NCBI RefSeq assembly: GCF_038066595.1
Contig: NZ_JBBUTH010000001.1
Coordinates: 682,001 to 746,000, forward strand
DNA from: Pseudaquabacterium inlustre
Lineage (GTDB): Bacteria > Pseudomonadota > Gammaproteobacteria > Burkholderiales > Burkholderiaceae_C
DNA length: 64,000 nt
Direction of reading: 5' to 3'
In this document: one piece after another, positions 1 through 9,181 of the stretch
Layout of the letters: the number at the start of each line of letters is the position of its first letter
How positions within the stretch are numbered: position 1 is the first letter of the stretch
Notes under the pieces: model-generated
Seen by the model: only the letters and a program-made list of their open reading frames with translations
Databases searched by the model: none
Told to the model about the DNA's origin: nothing
Translations under genes and position numbers: made by a program

Positions 1-1112
1 GCAGCGGTACCGGCACCGGCGCCGCCGCGCGCCCGAACGACAACGCCCAGGTGCGCACCACCTCGGACGCCAACTTCTGGCAGGAGGTGCAGGCCTCGCT
101 CACCGCCATGGTGGGCGCCCAGGGTGGCCGCGGCGTGGTGCTGAACCCGGCCGCCGGCGTGGTGGTGGTGCGTGCCACCCCGGCCGAGCTGCGCCAGGTG
201 GAGCAGTACCTCAAGGCGGTGCAGCTGTCCATCGAGCGCCAGGTGATGCTGGAGGCCAAGATCATCGAGGTGGTGCTCAGCAAGGACGCGCAAAGCGGCG
301 TCAACTGGGCCGGCTTCGGCAAGCTGCCGGGCAGCAACACCAAGTTCAGCATCGGCACCGCGGCGCCGGGCACCACGCTCAGCAACAACAGCAGCACGGC
401 GCTGACCACGGCCGACGGCACCAAGATCTCGCCGGGGGCGGACATGGCCGCCGGCTCGCTGGGCCGCGGCTTCTACGGCCTGGCCTTCCAGGCCGCCAAC
501 TTCGCAGCGCTGCTCAACTTCCTGGAGACGCAGGGCAATGTGCAGGTGCTGTCCAGCCCGCGCATCGCCACGCTGAACAACCAGAAGGCGGTGCTGAAGG
601 TGGGCTCCGACGAGCTGTATGTCACCGGCATCAGCTCCAGCACCACCACCGCCGGCAACAACGCGGTGAGCTCGCCCTCGGTGACGCTGCAGCCCTTCTT
701 CTCGGGCATCTCGCTGGACGTGACGCCGCAGATCGACGACGCCGGCAACGTGATGCTGCACGTGCACCCGACGATCAGCGTGGTCACCGAGAAGAGCAAG
801 AACATCGACCTGGGCGCACTCGGCAACTACAAGCTGCCGCTGGCCGCCAGCACCGTGAACGAGACCGACTCGATCGTGCGCGTCAGGGACGGCCAGATCG
901 TCGCCATCGGCGGCCTGATGAAGCAGGAATCGACCAATGAGCGCACCGGCCTGCCCGGCCTGGCCGACGCGCCGGTGGTGGGCAACCTGTTCCGCCAGAC
1001 CAGCGTGGTGACCAGCAAGCGCGAGCTGGTGATCCTGCTCAAGCCCTCGATCATCCAGCAGGACGGCGCCTGGCCCGAGCCGATGCCGCCCGAGGCCACG
1101 GCCAGCCGCTGA
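1..1112 (+). CDS. mshL: MSHA pilus secretin MshL (5' partial)
   Basis: C-terminal part of the outer-membrane secretin through which an MSHA-type IV pilus leaves the cell. The reading frame is already open at base 3, so the start lies outside the window. Visible are the secretin N1-like segment (VVRATPAELRQVEQYLKAVQ), the conserved start of the secretin domain (QVMLEAKIIEVVLS) and the barrel end (GGLMKQES, then GLPGLADAPVVGNLF and ELVILLKPSII). It is followed 28 bases later by the assembly ATPase and then the platform protein, the usual msh order. Assignment to MshL rather than PilQ or GspD rests on this context. Confidence 0.9.
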   Translation, partial: SGTGTGAAARPNDNAQVRTTSDANFWQEVQASLTAMVGAQGGRGVVLNPAAGVVVVRATPAELRQVEQYLKAVQLSIERQVMLEAKIIEVVLSKDAQSGVNWAGFGKLPGSNTKFSIGTAAPGTTLSNNSSTALTTADGTKISPGADMAAGSLGRGFYGLAFQAANFAALLNFLETQGNVQVLSSPRIATLNNQKAVLKVGSDELYVTGISSSTTTAGNNAVSSPSVTLQPFFSGISLDVTPQIDDAGNVMLHVHPTISVVTEKSKNIDLGALGNYKLPLAASTVNETDSIVRVRDGQIVAIGGLMKQESTNERTGLPGLADAPVVGNLFRQTSVVTSKRELVILLKPSIIQQDGAWPEPMPPEATASR

Positions 1113-1140
1113 GCCCCCGTCAGAAGCAACGCGCAACACC

Positions 1141-2874
1141 ATGGCCCGCCCCGAACGCGTCCGCCTCGGCGACCTGCTGATCCAGGAGGCGCTGATCACC
1201 GCCGCGCAGCTCGACGAAGCCCTCGTCGAGCAGAAGAAGACCGGGCGCAAGCTCGGCCGCATCTTCATCGACCGGCAATGGGTCACTGAAGTGCAGATCG
1301 CGCGCGCACTGGCCCGCCAGCTGCGCGCGCCCTTCATCGACCTGGCGCTCAGCCCGCCCACCGCCGAGATGGCCGCGCTGCTGCCCGAGATGCATGCGCG
1401 GCGGCTGCGCGCGCTGCCGATCGCCGATGCCGACGGCACCATGCGCGTGGCCATGGCCGACCCCACCGACCTGGCGGCCTACGACGAAGTGACGCGCCTG
1501 GCCAAGGTGGAACTCGACCTGGCCGTGGTGGCCGAGACGCAGCTGCTGGCCGCACTCGACCGCGTGTACCGCGGCGGCGACGAGATCGCCGGCCTGGCAC
1601 GCGAGCTGACCAACGACATCGCCAGCGTCGAGGACGAGGTCGGGGACATCCTCGGCCTGTCCACCGCCACCGCCGAGGACGCGCCGGTGGTGCGCCTGCT
1701 CAGCTCGATGTTCGAGCAGGCGCTGCGCATGCGCGCCTCCGACATCCACATCGAGCCGCTGGACCGCCTGCTGCGCATCCGCTTCCGCATCGACGGCGTG
1801 CTGCATGTGCAGACCGAGGCCGATGCCAAGATCGCCGTGGCCGTGGCCCTGCGCCTGAAGCTGATGAGCGGGCTGGACATCTCCGAGAAACGCCTGCCGC
1901 AGGACGGCCGCTTCCACGTCAAGCTGCGCACCGGCGCGCTGGACGTGCGCATCTCCACGCTGCCCACGCAGCATGGCGAATCCGTGGTGATGCGTCTGCT
2001 CAACCACAACGCCAGCCTGCTGCAGCTGCGCGGCATGGGCCTGCCGCCGGCACTTGGCGCGGCCATCGAGCGCGCACTCGGCCGGCCCAACGGCCTGGTG
2101 CTGGTGACCGGCCCCACCGGCAGCGGCAAGACCACCACGCTGTACGCCGCGCTGAACCAGCTGAACAACACCGAGCGCAAGATCATCACCGTCGAGGATC
2201 CGGTCGAGTACCGCATGGCCGGCCTGAACCAGGTGCAGGTGATGGACAAGATCGACCTGAGCTTCGCGCGCGTGCTGCGCGCCGCGCTGCGCCAGGACCC
2301 CGACGTGATCCTGATCGGCGAGATGCGCGACCAGACCACGGCCGAGATCGGCCTGCGCGCGGCCATGACCGGCCACCTGGTGCTCAGCACGCTGCACACC
2401 AACGACGCGCTGTCCACCGCGCTGCGCCTGGTGGACATGGGCGTGCCGCGCTACATGGTGGCCATGTCGCTGCAGCTGGTGCTGGCCCAGCGCCTGGTGC
2501 GCACCGTGTGCCCGTCCTGCGCCCAGCCGCACCAGCCCGAGCCGGCCCAGCACGAGTGGCTGCGCCAGGTGCTGGGCGCCGAGGCCCTGGGCCAGGCCGA
2601 GGCCGACGCCACCATCGCCGGCCTGCGCCGCGGCCGCGGCTGCAGCGACTGCAACCACACCGGCTACAGCGGCCGCACCGGCGTCTACGAGTTCATCGAG
2701 ATGACGCAGGAGCTGGTGGAGGCCATGGCCGACGACGACCCCGTGCGCTTCATGCAGGCCGGGCGCCGCCAGATGGCCGGCGCCACGCTGCGCCGCGACG
2801 CGCTGCGCCTGGCGTTTGCCGGCCGCACCACGCTGGACGAGGCCATGCGCGTGGGCACCGACATCGAGCTGTGA
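1141..2874 (+). CDS. mshE: MSHA pilus assembly ATPase MshE (GspE/PulE family)
   Basis: Cytoplasmic hexameric ATPase expected to power pilus extension; 577 residues, normal for the family. The N-terminal MshEN/T2SSE_N domain (RLGDLLIQEALITAAQLDEAL) belongs to a group known in other bacteria to bind cyclic di-GMP. Walker A is GPTGSGKTT near residue 323, Walker B is VILIGEMRD near residue 390, and the zinc-binding pairs CPSC (about 457) and CSDC (about 501) lie in the C-terminal third. The ATG at 1141 follows mshL closely. A possible c-di-GMP link to the GGDEF-EAL protein at 30477-32642 is inference. Confidence 0.95.
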   Translation: MARPERVRLGDLLIQEALITAAQLDEALVEQKKTGRKLGRIFIDRQWVTEVQIARALARQLRAPFIDLALSPPTAEMAALLPEMHARRLRALPIADADGTMRVAMADPTDLAAYDEVTRLAKVELDLAVVAETQLLAALDRVYRGGDEIAGLARELTNDIASVEDEVGDILGLSTATAEDAPVVRLLSSMFEQALRMRASDIHIEPLDRLLRIRFRIDGVLHVQTEADAKIAVAVALRLKLMSGLDISEKRLPQDGRFHVKLRTGALDVRISTLPTQHGESVVMRLLNHNASLLQLRGMGLPPALGAAIERALGRPNGLVLVTGPTGSGKTTTLYAALNQLNNTERKIITVEDPVEYRMAGLNQVQVMDKIDLSFARVLRAALRQDPDVILIGEMRDQTTAEIGLRAAMTGHLVLSTLHTNDALSTALRLVDMGVPRYMVAMSLQLVLAQRLVRTVCPSCAQPHQPEPAQHEWLRQVLGAEALGQAEADATIAGLRRGRGCSDCNHTGYSGRTGVYEFIEMTQELVEAMADDDPVRFMQAGRRQMAGATLRRDALRLAFAGRTTLDEAMRVGTDIEL

Positions 2875-2894
2875 ACCGCGCGCACTGAACACCC

Positions 2895-4148
2895 ATGGCC
2901 ATCCGTTTTGCCTACACCGGCCAGGGCCCCGCGGGCCCGGTCAGCGGCGAGCTCGAGGGCGCCGATGCCGCCACCGTGGCCGGCGCGCTGCAGTCGCGCG
3001 GCATCACGCCGCTGCGCATCGCGCCCGCGGCCGGCGGCGCCCCCAGCTCGGCACCGGGCCGCGGCCCCACCGCCGCGCCCGCCGAAGGGCCCTGGTGGCG
3101 CCGCGCCCGGGTGGGCGTGATCGACCTGATGCTGTTCTCGCGCCAGCTGCACACCCTGCTGCGCTCGGGCGTGCCCATCCTGCGTGCGCTGGCCGGGCTG
3201 CAGGAGTCGAGCGTGAACCCGGCGATGAAGCACACGCTGGCCGAGGTGCGCCACAGCCTGGAGTCGGGCATCGAGCTGTCCAAGTGCCTGGCCCAGCAGG
3301 CCGGCGTGTTCGACGCCTTCTATGTGGCCATGGTGCGCGTGGGCGAGATGACCGGGCGGCTGGACGAGGTGTTCATGCGCCTGTTCGCCCACCTGGAATT
3401 CGAGACGCTGATGACCCAGCAGGTCAAGTCGGCGCTGCGCTACCCGATGTTCGTGATCAGCGCGATGGTGGTGGCCGTGGGCGTCATCAACGTGCTGGTG
3501 ATCCCGGCCTTCGCCGACGTGTTCCGCAGCTTCGGTGCGCAGCTGCCGCTGGCCACGCGCATCCTGGTGGCCAGCTCCAACTTCACGCTGCAGTGGGGCT
3601 GGCTGCTGCTGGCGGCCGCGGTGGGCGGCGGCATCGGCCTGAAGCGCTGGATCGCCACGCCCGAGGGCCGGCTGGCCTGGGACCGCTGGCTGCTGAACGC
3701 GCCGCTGGCCGGCCCGATCGTGCGAAAAGCCACGCTGTCGCGCTTTGCGCGCAGCTTCTCGCTGGCGCTCAAGAGCGGCGTGCCGATCGAGCAGGCACTG
3801 ACCATCGTGGCGCAGACGGTGGACAACGCCTGGATCGGCCGCAAGGTGGAAGGCATGCGCGAGGCCGTGGAGCGCGGCGACACCATCCTGCGCGCCGCCG
3901 TGGCCACCGGGGTGTTCACGCCGGTGGTGCTGCAGATGATCGCCGTGGGCGAGGAGACCGGCGCGGTCGACGAGCTGATGGACGAGATCGCCACGCTCTA
4001 CACCAGCGATGTGCAGTACGAACTGAAGACCCTGTCGCAGCAGATCGAGCCGATCCTGATCGGCTTCCTGGGCGTGATGGTTTTGGTGCTCGCGCTGGGT
4101 GTGTTCCTGCCGATGTGGGACCTGGGCCGGGTTTCCCTCAAGAAATGA
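2895..4148 (+). CDS. mshG: MSHA pilus inner-membrane platform protein MshG
   Basis: Polytopic inner-membrane platform protein of the GspF/PilC family; 417 residues, typical length. It starts with the family's MAIRFAYTG and contains two T2SSF repeats, roughly residues 75-200 and 280-405. Each repeat has the pattern of FSRQLHTLLRSGVPILRAL or FARSFSLALKSGVPIEQAL, a helical bundle, and hydrophobic segments (for example FVISAMVVAVGVINVLVIPAF). It begins 20 bases after mshE and presumably works with that ATPase to lift pilin subunits out of the membrane. Confidence 0.93.
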   Translation: MAIRFAYTGQGPAGPVSGELEGADAATVAGALQSRGITPLRIAPAAGGAPSSAPGRGPTAAPAEGPWWRRARVGVIDLMLFSRQLHTLLRSGVPILRALAGLQESSVNPAMKHTLAEVRHSLESGIELSKCLAQQAGVFDAFYVAMVRVGEMTGRLDEVFMRLFAHLEFETLMTQQVKSALRYPMFVISAMVVAVGVINVLVIPAFADVFRSFGAQLPLATRILVASSNFTLQWGWLLLAAAVGGGIGLKRWIATPEGRLAWDRWLLNAPLAGPIVRKATLSRFARSFSLALKSGVPIEQALTIVAQTVDNAWIGRKVEGMREAVERGDTILRAAVATGVFTPVVLQMIAVGEETGAVDELMDEIATLYTSDVQYELKTLSQQIEPILIGFLGVMVLVLALGVFLPMWDLGRVSLKK

Positions 4149-4249
4149 AGCGCGCCGTCCGATATCCCCCACAGGCCCGCCCGAAGAAATTCCAAGCGGC
4201 AGAGCCGCTTGCCCCTTCCTCTCCTCTTCTCGCTGTCTGGAGTGCCACC

Positions 4250-4663
4250 ATGAAAGCTCGCCAATCCGGTTTCACGATGATCGAACTGATCGTCGTCATC
4301 GTCGTGCTCGGCATCCTTGCCGCCACCGCCCTGCCCAAGTTCATCGACATGAGCAGCGATGCCAAGAGCGCCGCACTGCAGGGCGTCACCGGCGCCGCGG
4401 CCAGCGCGATGACCATCAACTTCAGCGGCTGCGCCGTCACCGGCCACGTGGCCACCACCGGCAAGTGCGTCAAGGTGGACAACTGCAACGACCTGGGCTC
4501 GATCCTGCAGGGCGGCATGCCCTCGGGCTACAGCATCGGCGCGGTGGCGCTGGGCGACGGCACCCACACCGCCGCGGGCAACGGCATCGAGGGCACCTGC
4601 ACCATCACGCAGACCAGCGGTGGCGCCACGGCCACCTTCACCGGCATCTCGGCCGGCAACTGA
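4250..4663 (+). CDS. mshA: MSHA major pilin-like prepilin
   Basis: Type IV prepilin, 137 residues. The leader MKARQSG ends in the prepilin peptidase site G/FTMIELIVV, with the conserved glutamate at mature position 5 and a hydrophobic helix to about residue 30. The globular part has four cysteines (near 59, 71, 77 and 107), enough for a disulfide-bounded loop. The start at 4250 is chosen because the leader fits exactly; the open frame extends far upstream through mshG without a leader. It is the only pilin between mshG and the DUF6701 genes, so it is probably the major subunit. Two strong hairpins follow the stop codon. Confidence 0.9.
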   Translation: MKARQSGFTMIELIVVIVVLGILAATALPKFIDMSSDAKSAALQGVTGAAASAMTINFSGCAVTGHVATTGKCVKVDNCNDLGSILQGGMPSGYSIGAVALGDGTHTAAGNGIEGTCTITQTSGGATATFTGISAGN

Positions 4664-4673
4664 TTCCCGGCAA

Positions 4674-4723
4674 GCCGGCGCCCCAGCGGCGCCGGCACCG
4701 CGACGGCGCCACCCCGGTGGCGC
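4674..4723 (+). terminator. Double hairpin downstream of the pilin gene
   Basis: Two consecutive GC-rich stem-loops begin 11 bases after the pilin stop. The first pairs GCCGGCGCC (4674-4682) with GGCGCCGGC (4688-4696) around a 5-base loop. The second pairs GCGCCACC (4706-4713) with GGTGGCGC (4716-4723). No T-run follows, so this is more likely a partial terminator or an mRNA 3'-end protector that separates pilin output from the downstream giant genes than a strong intrinsic terminator. That role is inference. Confidence 0.45.
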
Positions 4724-4789
4724 AAAAGCACGCCACCTCTCCCGCTATTTCGCGCCTCCTCACGGCGGCAGCGGGACATCATCAGGTGG

Positions 4790-7700
4790 ATGTGCAAGCT
4801 GCTTTCGCGACCTGACCCTGCCAGCGGGCGCCTTCGCGCCTGGCTGGCAGCGCTGTTTGTGCTGGCACTGCTGGCGGCCAGCCCCCGCGCCTGGGCCGCG
4901 GCCTACAGCTTTCCCGGCGCCCTGCCGGCCGGCTGCAGCGGCAGCAACGGCAGCTACAGCTGCACCAACCTGACGCTTGGCTACGGTGACACGGTCACCA
5001 TCGGCTCGCCCAAGCCGGCCACCATCACCGTCAGCGGCAACCTCAGCACGGCCAATGCCCGCATCAATGCCAGCGGCTCGGCCAGTGACCTGACCCTGGT
5101 CGTCAACGGCCAGTTGCTGCTGCAGTACCAGGCCGTGCTGGTGGCCAACGTCACCGCCGGCAGCATCAATGACGAGACCGGCTCGGCCAGCGTCACCGGC
5201 CACCTCAGCGCCACCGGCACCGGGCCGCTGACGCTGCGCTGGAACACCACCGTCAGCGGCGACCTGAGCACCGGCAGCGGCACGCTCACGCTGATGGAAA
5301 GCAACACCATCGCCGGCTCGCTCAGCAGCACCAGCGGCGCGGTGAACATCGGCTACCGCAGCGCCATCAGCGGCAACGTGAGCAGCGGCGGCGCCATCAG
5401 CGTGGGCCAGGAGGTCACGGTCAACGGCAGCGTCACCGGCGGCAACGGCTCGGTGACGGTGGGCTACGCCGCACGCGTGACCAGCAACGTCACCACCAAT
5501 GCCGGCGCCATCCTGCTGGCCAACCTGGCACAGGTGAACGCGTGCGTGAAGAGCACGGCCTCGGCCAGCATCACGCTCGACTACCAGTCAGTGGCCGCCG
5601 GCGTGTGCTGCGGCAGCGGCACCTGCGGCCAGGCCTGCGTGGCCAACAACTCCACCTACGCCATGCCGCCGGCCTGCAGCACGGCGGTGACACCCACCTA
5701 CGCCAACGCATCCACGCCCTACGCCTGGATCGACGCCAGCAGCCACACCAAGATCGGCACCAGCACCACGCCTTACCGCTTCAACGGCGGCAACGGCTGC
5801 GGCACCACGCCGCCGACGCTGGACGACACGATCAGCGACCCCATCCCGATCGGCTTCAGCTTCAGCTTCCAGGCCACCACCTACACCAGCGTGCGGGTGA
5901 TGACCAATGGCCGCGTGCAGTTCGGCAGCACCACCACCTGCGGCTACGGCACGGCCAATGCCGGCCCGCCGCAGGACTACGGCTACCAACTGCCCGACAG
6001 CGGGCTGAACACCACGATGAAGGTGTTCGGCGCCGACCTCGACCCCACCAACCTGGCCGAGAAGCCCGACTACCCCTCGGCCTCGTCGCGCACCAGCTGC
6101 ACCAGCCTGGCCAACTGCTACGTCAGCGTGGCCACCATCGGCACGGCGCCGCAGCGCAAGTTCGTCGTCACCTGGTACCACGTGCCCGAATGGGTGTCGG
6201 CATCGAACACCAGCGGCTCGTTCGACGTGCAGCTGATCCTCAACGAGAACGGCACCTTCGTCTACCAGTACGGCACCATCAGCCACGGCGGCACCGGCAC
6301 GGCCGAGGTGGGCTGGCAGATCAGCAGCACCGACTACGACGTGATCGAGTTCGGCGCCGCCAGCGAGCCGCCGCCCAATTCGGCCCTGGTGTTCTACGTG
6401 GCCTCGCCGGTGCTGGCCTGGTACCAGGCCGAGGAAGGCGCTTGGTCGGCCGGCGGCAGCGGCCAGGTGCGCGACAGCAGCGGCAACGGCCTGCACGGCA
6501 CGCCACTGGGCCAGGTGCAGGTGAACGCCAGCGGCAAGATCTGCCGCGGCGCCAGCATCCCGCTGGACACCACGGCCGCCGGCGTCAACGCGCTGCGCCT
6601 GGGCGCCACCTTCGCGTCGGGCGGCAGCCAGACGCTGGCCGGCACCGGCGCGGTGATGTTCTGGATCAAGGCCAACACCGCCTGGCAGGGCGTGCGCGAC
6701 GCCCAGCTGGTGGACGCGGCCACGGCCAGCGGCGAGTGGTTCCACCTGGTGCGCCTGGCCAGCGGCGTGCTGCGCTTCGCGGTGACCGACAGCACCGGCG
6801 TCGTGCGCAGCGTCGACACCCCGGCGCAGACCTTCGCCGCCAGCACCTGGCAGCACCTGGCCATCGTCTGGAACTTCAACGGCAGCCCCACGGCCAACAG
6901 CGACAGCCTGGCGATCTACGTCAACGGCACGCGCGTGGCCTACACCACCTTCACCAGCGACGGCTCGCTGCCCGCGTCGCTGGGCGCGCTGCACATCGGC
7001 GACAACCCCAGCGGCTACACCGGCCAGGGCGGCACGGTGAACTCGGCCGACGCGGTGATCGACGAGGTGCAGGTGCTGAACTACGTGCCCACCAACGCCC
7101 AGGTCACGGCGCGCATGAACGACACCCATGCCTGCGACACCTTCGGCTACGACCACCTGGAGCTGCGCCACGCCAGCTGGAGCGGCGTGGCCTGCTCGCC
7201 GGCCACCCTCACCGTGGTGGCCTGCGCCCACAGCACCGTGCCCTGCACCAGCTACTACACCAAGGGCGCCGTGATCACGCTGACCAACAGCACCGGCAGC
7301 GCCTACTGGCTGAGCGGCAACGACGCCACCGTGACGCTGGGCTGGGGCCAGTCCAGCGCCAGCAAGGACGTCTACGTGGGCACCGGCACCGCGCTGCTGG
7401 GCGTGGGCTCGGCCAGCCCGGCCCCCACCAACGTGGCGCGCTGCAACGGCACCGCCGGCAGCTGCCTGTGGACCAGCAACGCCAGCGGCCTGCTGCTCGA
7501 TGCCAGCGCCATCACCGGCGGCAAGCCGCAGGCCTTCACGGTGCAGGCGGTGGAATCGGTGGGCGCCTCGCCGCCGCAGGCCTGCCGCGCCATCCAGGGC
7601 CTGGGCAGCGGCGCGCTCAAGCTGTGGGCCACGCCGGTGTTGCCACTGGCCTTTGCCGGCACCAGCACGTCGGCCGGCGTCACCGTGGGCGGCACGCCGC

Positions 7701-9181
7701 AGGTGGCCACCGCGCAGGGGGGCCCCTACACCGCGCTGGGCACGGCCATGCCGGCCAGCGCCACGCTCAGCGGCCTGAGCTTCGATGCGAACGCCGGCAC
7801 GCCGCTGTGGCTCAAGCACATGGACAGCCACCGCTTCACGCTGTCGGCGCGGCTGAGCACCACCGCCCCGCCGCTCACGCTGGACGGCAGCGCCCTGGTC
7901 ACGGCCCTGCCGGTCGGCCTGGGCGTCACGGTGCCGGCGGCGCGCCAGGCCAGCGCCGCGGTGCAGACCGCCTGCGCCGCCGGCCCCTCCAGCGGCTGCG
8001 ACAGCACCGGCGGCGCCGCAGCGCGCACCGGCGCGGCGGGCGACAGCTTCAGCAGCACGGTGCTGGCCGCGCTGTGGACCTCGGACACCGACACCGACCT
8101 GTCGGACAACCCGGTGGCCCCCAGCGTCACCGCCGCGGCCACGCTGAGCCCGGTGCTGCTGGCACCGCAGGGCGGCAGCGCCGGCGTGCTGGGCAGCGTG
8201 GCGGCCACGCTCACCGGCGGCAGCAGCGGCGCGCAGACGCAGAGCTGGTCGCAGTCGGGCGTGATGCGCATCGGCGCCAGCGCCTCCTGGCTGGGCAGCA
8301 GCTTGAGCGGCCAGTCGGCGGCTATCGGCCGCTTCTCGCCACACCACTTCCGCACCGTGGCCAGCGTGCCGGGCTGCGGCACCTTCACCTACTCGGGCCA
8401 GCCGATCACCACGGTGGCGGTCAGTGCGATGGACGGTGCCGCCGTGCCCACGCCCACGGCCAACTACCGCGGCGCCTTCGCGCGCACGGTCACGCTCAGC
8501 GACAGCAGCGGCGCGGCCGGCAGCTTCAGCGCCAACACCATCGCGGCCGGCGGCTTCACGCTGGGCCTGGCCTCGGCCTCGCCGGTGTTCACCTTCACCA
8601 GCGCGCTCACCGCACCGGCCACGCTGAGCCTGCGCGCCAGCGACGGCGAGGCCAGCTCGGCCGGCATCACCGGTGCCGAAGCGTCGGCCCCGGTGCGCAG
8701 CGGGCGGCTGCGCCTGTCCAACGCCTTCGGCCAGGCGCGCGCCCCGCTGCAGGTGCCGCTGAGCGCCGACTACTGGAGCGGCGCCGCCTGGGTGGTCAAC
8801 AACCTGGACAGCTGCACCCTGGTGCCGGCCGCCAGCATCAGCCTGACCAACCCGCGCGATGCGCGCGGCGAGCCCAGCGCGGCCACCAGCAGCGCCACGG
8901 CGGTCAGCCTGGTGGCCGGCCGCGGCCTGCTGGTGCTGACGGCCCCCAGCCCGGCCGGCAGCAGCCTGACGCTGGACATCGGCATCAACCTGGGCAGCGG
9001 CAACCAGGACAACGGCTGCCTGGCCGTGCATGCCGGCACCACCGGTGCCGCACGGCCCTGGCTGCGCAGCCGCAACGGCAGCTGCAGCACCACCTGGGAC
9101 CGCGACCCCTCGGCCCGCGCCAGCTTCGGCATCCACAGCCCCGAGACGCGGCGCAACGTCCATGTGCGCGATGTGTTCTGA
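4790..9181 (+). CDS. mshQ: Giant secreted MshQ-like protein (LamG + DUF6701)
   Basis: 1463-residue exported protein. A signal peptide with a hydrophobic core (about residues 18-37, ending SPRAWAA) starts at ATG 4790. Next comes a Gly/Ser/Thr-rich repeat stretch (about 40-265; many SGNVSS or SGDLST units, beta-helix-like), then a segment with YAWIDASS and a nidogen-like core (about 300-530), then a LamG/concanavalin-like domain (about 541-785; DSSGNGLHG, WQHLAIVWN, IDEVQVLN). The last half (about 790-1463) is a DUF6701 region as in MshQ of MSHA clusters, ending RASFGIHSPETRR. It is probably a surface or pilus-tip adhesin; this role is inferred from pilus context and the LamG fold. Confidence 0.85.
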   Translation: MCKLLSRPDPASGRLRAWLAALFVLALLAASPRAWAAAYSFPGALPAGCSGSNGSYSCTNLTLGYGDTVTIGSPKPATITVSGNLSTANARINASGSASDLTLVVNGQLLLQYQAVLVANVTAGSINDETGSASVTGHLSATGTGPLTLRWNTTVSGDLSTGSGTLTLMESNTIAGSLSSTSGAVNIGYRSAISGNVSSGGAISVGQEVTVNGSVTGGNGSVTVGYAARVTSNVTTNAGAILLANLAQVNACVKSTASASITLDYQSVAAGVCCGSGTCGQACVANNSTYAMPPACSTAVTPTYANASTPYAWIDASSHTKIGTSTTPYRFNGGNGCGTTPPTLDDTISDPIPIGFSFSFQATTYTSVRVMTNGRVQFGSTTTCGYGTANAGPPQDYGYQLPDSGLNTTMKVFGADLDPTNLAEKPDYPSASSRTSCTSLANCYVSVATIGTAPQRKFVVTWYHVPEWVSASNTSGSFDVQLILNENGTFVYQYGTISHGGTGTAEVGWQISSTDYDVIEFGAASEPPPNSALVFYVASPVLAWYQAEEGAWSAGGSGQVRDSSGNGLHGTPLGQVQVNASGKICRGASIPLDTTAAGVNALRLGATFASGGSQTLAGTGAVMFWIKANTAWQGVRDAQLVDAATASGEWFHLVRLASGVLRFAVTDSTGVVRSVDTPAQTFAASTWQHLAIVWNFNGSPTANSDSLAIYVNGTRVAYTTFTSDGSLPASLGALHIGDNPSGYTGQGGTVNSADAVIDEVQVLNYVPTNAQVTARMNDTHACDTFGYDHLELRHASWSGVACSPATLTVVACAHSTVPCTSYYTKGAVITLTNSTGSAYWLSGNDATVTLGWGQSSASKDVYVGTGTALLGVGSASPAPTNVARCNGTAGSCLWTSNASGLLLDASAITGGKPQAFTVQAVESVGASPPQACRAIQGLGSGALKLWATPVLPLAFAGTSTSAGVTVGGTPQVATAQGGPYTALGTAMPASATLSGLSFDANAGTPLWLKHMDSHRFTLSARLSTTAPPLTLDGSALVTALPVGLGVTVPAARQASAAVQTACAAGPSSGCDSTGGAAARTGAAGDSFSSTVLAALWTSDTDTDLSDNPVAPSVTAAATLSPVLLAPQGGSAGVLGSVAATLTGGSSGAQTQSWSQSGVMRIGASASWLGSSLSGQSAAIGRFSPHHFRTVASVPGCGTFTYSGQPITTVAVSAMDGAAVPTPTANYRGAFARTVTLSDSSGAAGSFSANTIAAGGFTLGLASASPVFTFTSALTAPATLSLRASDGEASSAGITGAEASAPVRSGRLRLSNAFGQARAPLQVPLSADYWSGAAWVVNNLDSCTLVPAASISLTNPRDARGEPSAATSSATAVSLVAGRGLLVLTAPSPAGSSLTLDIGINLGSGNQDNGCLAVHAGTTGAARPWLRSRNGSCSTTWDRDPSARASFGIHSPETRRNVHVRDVF

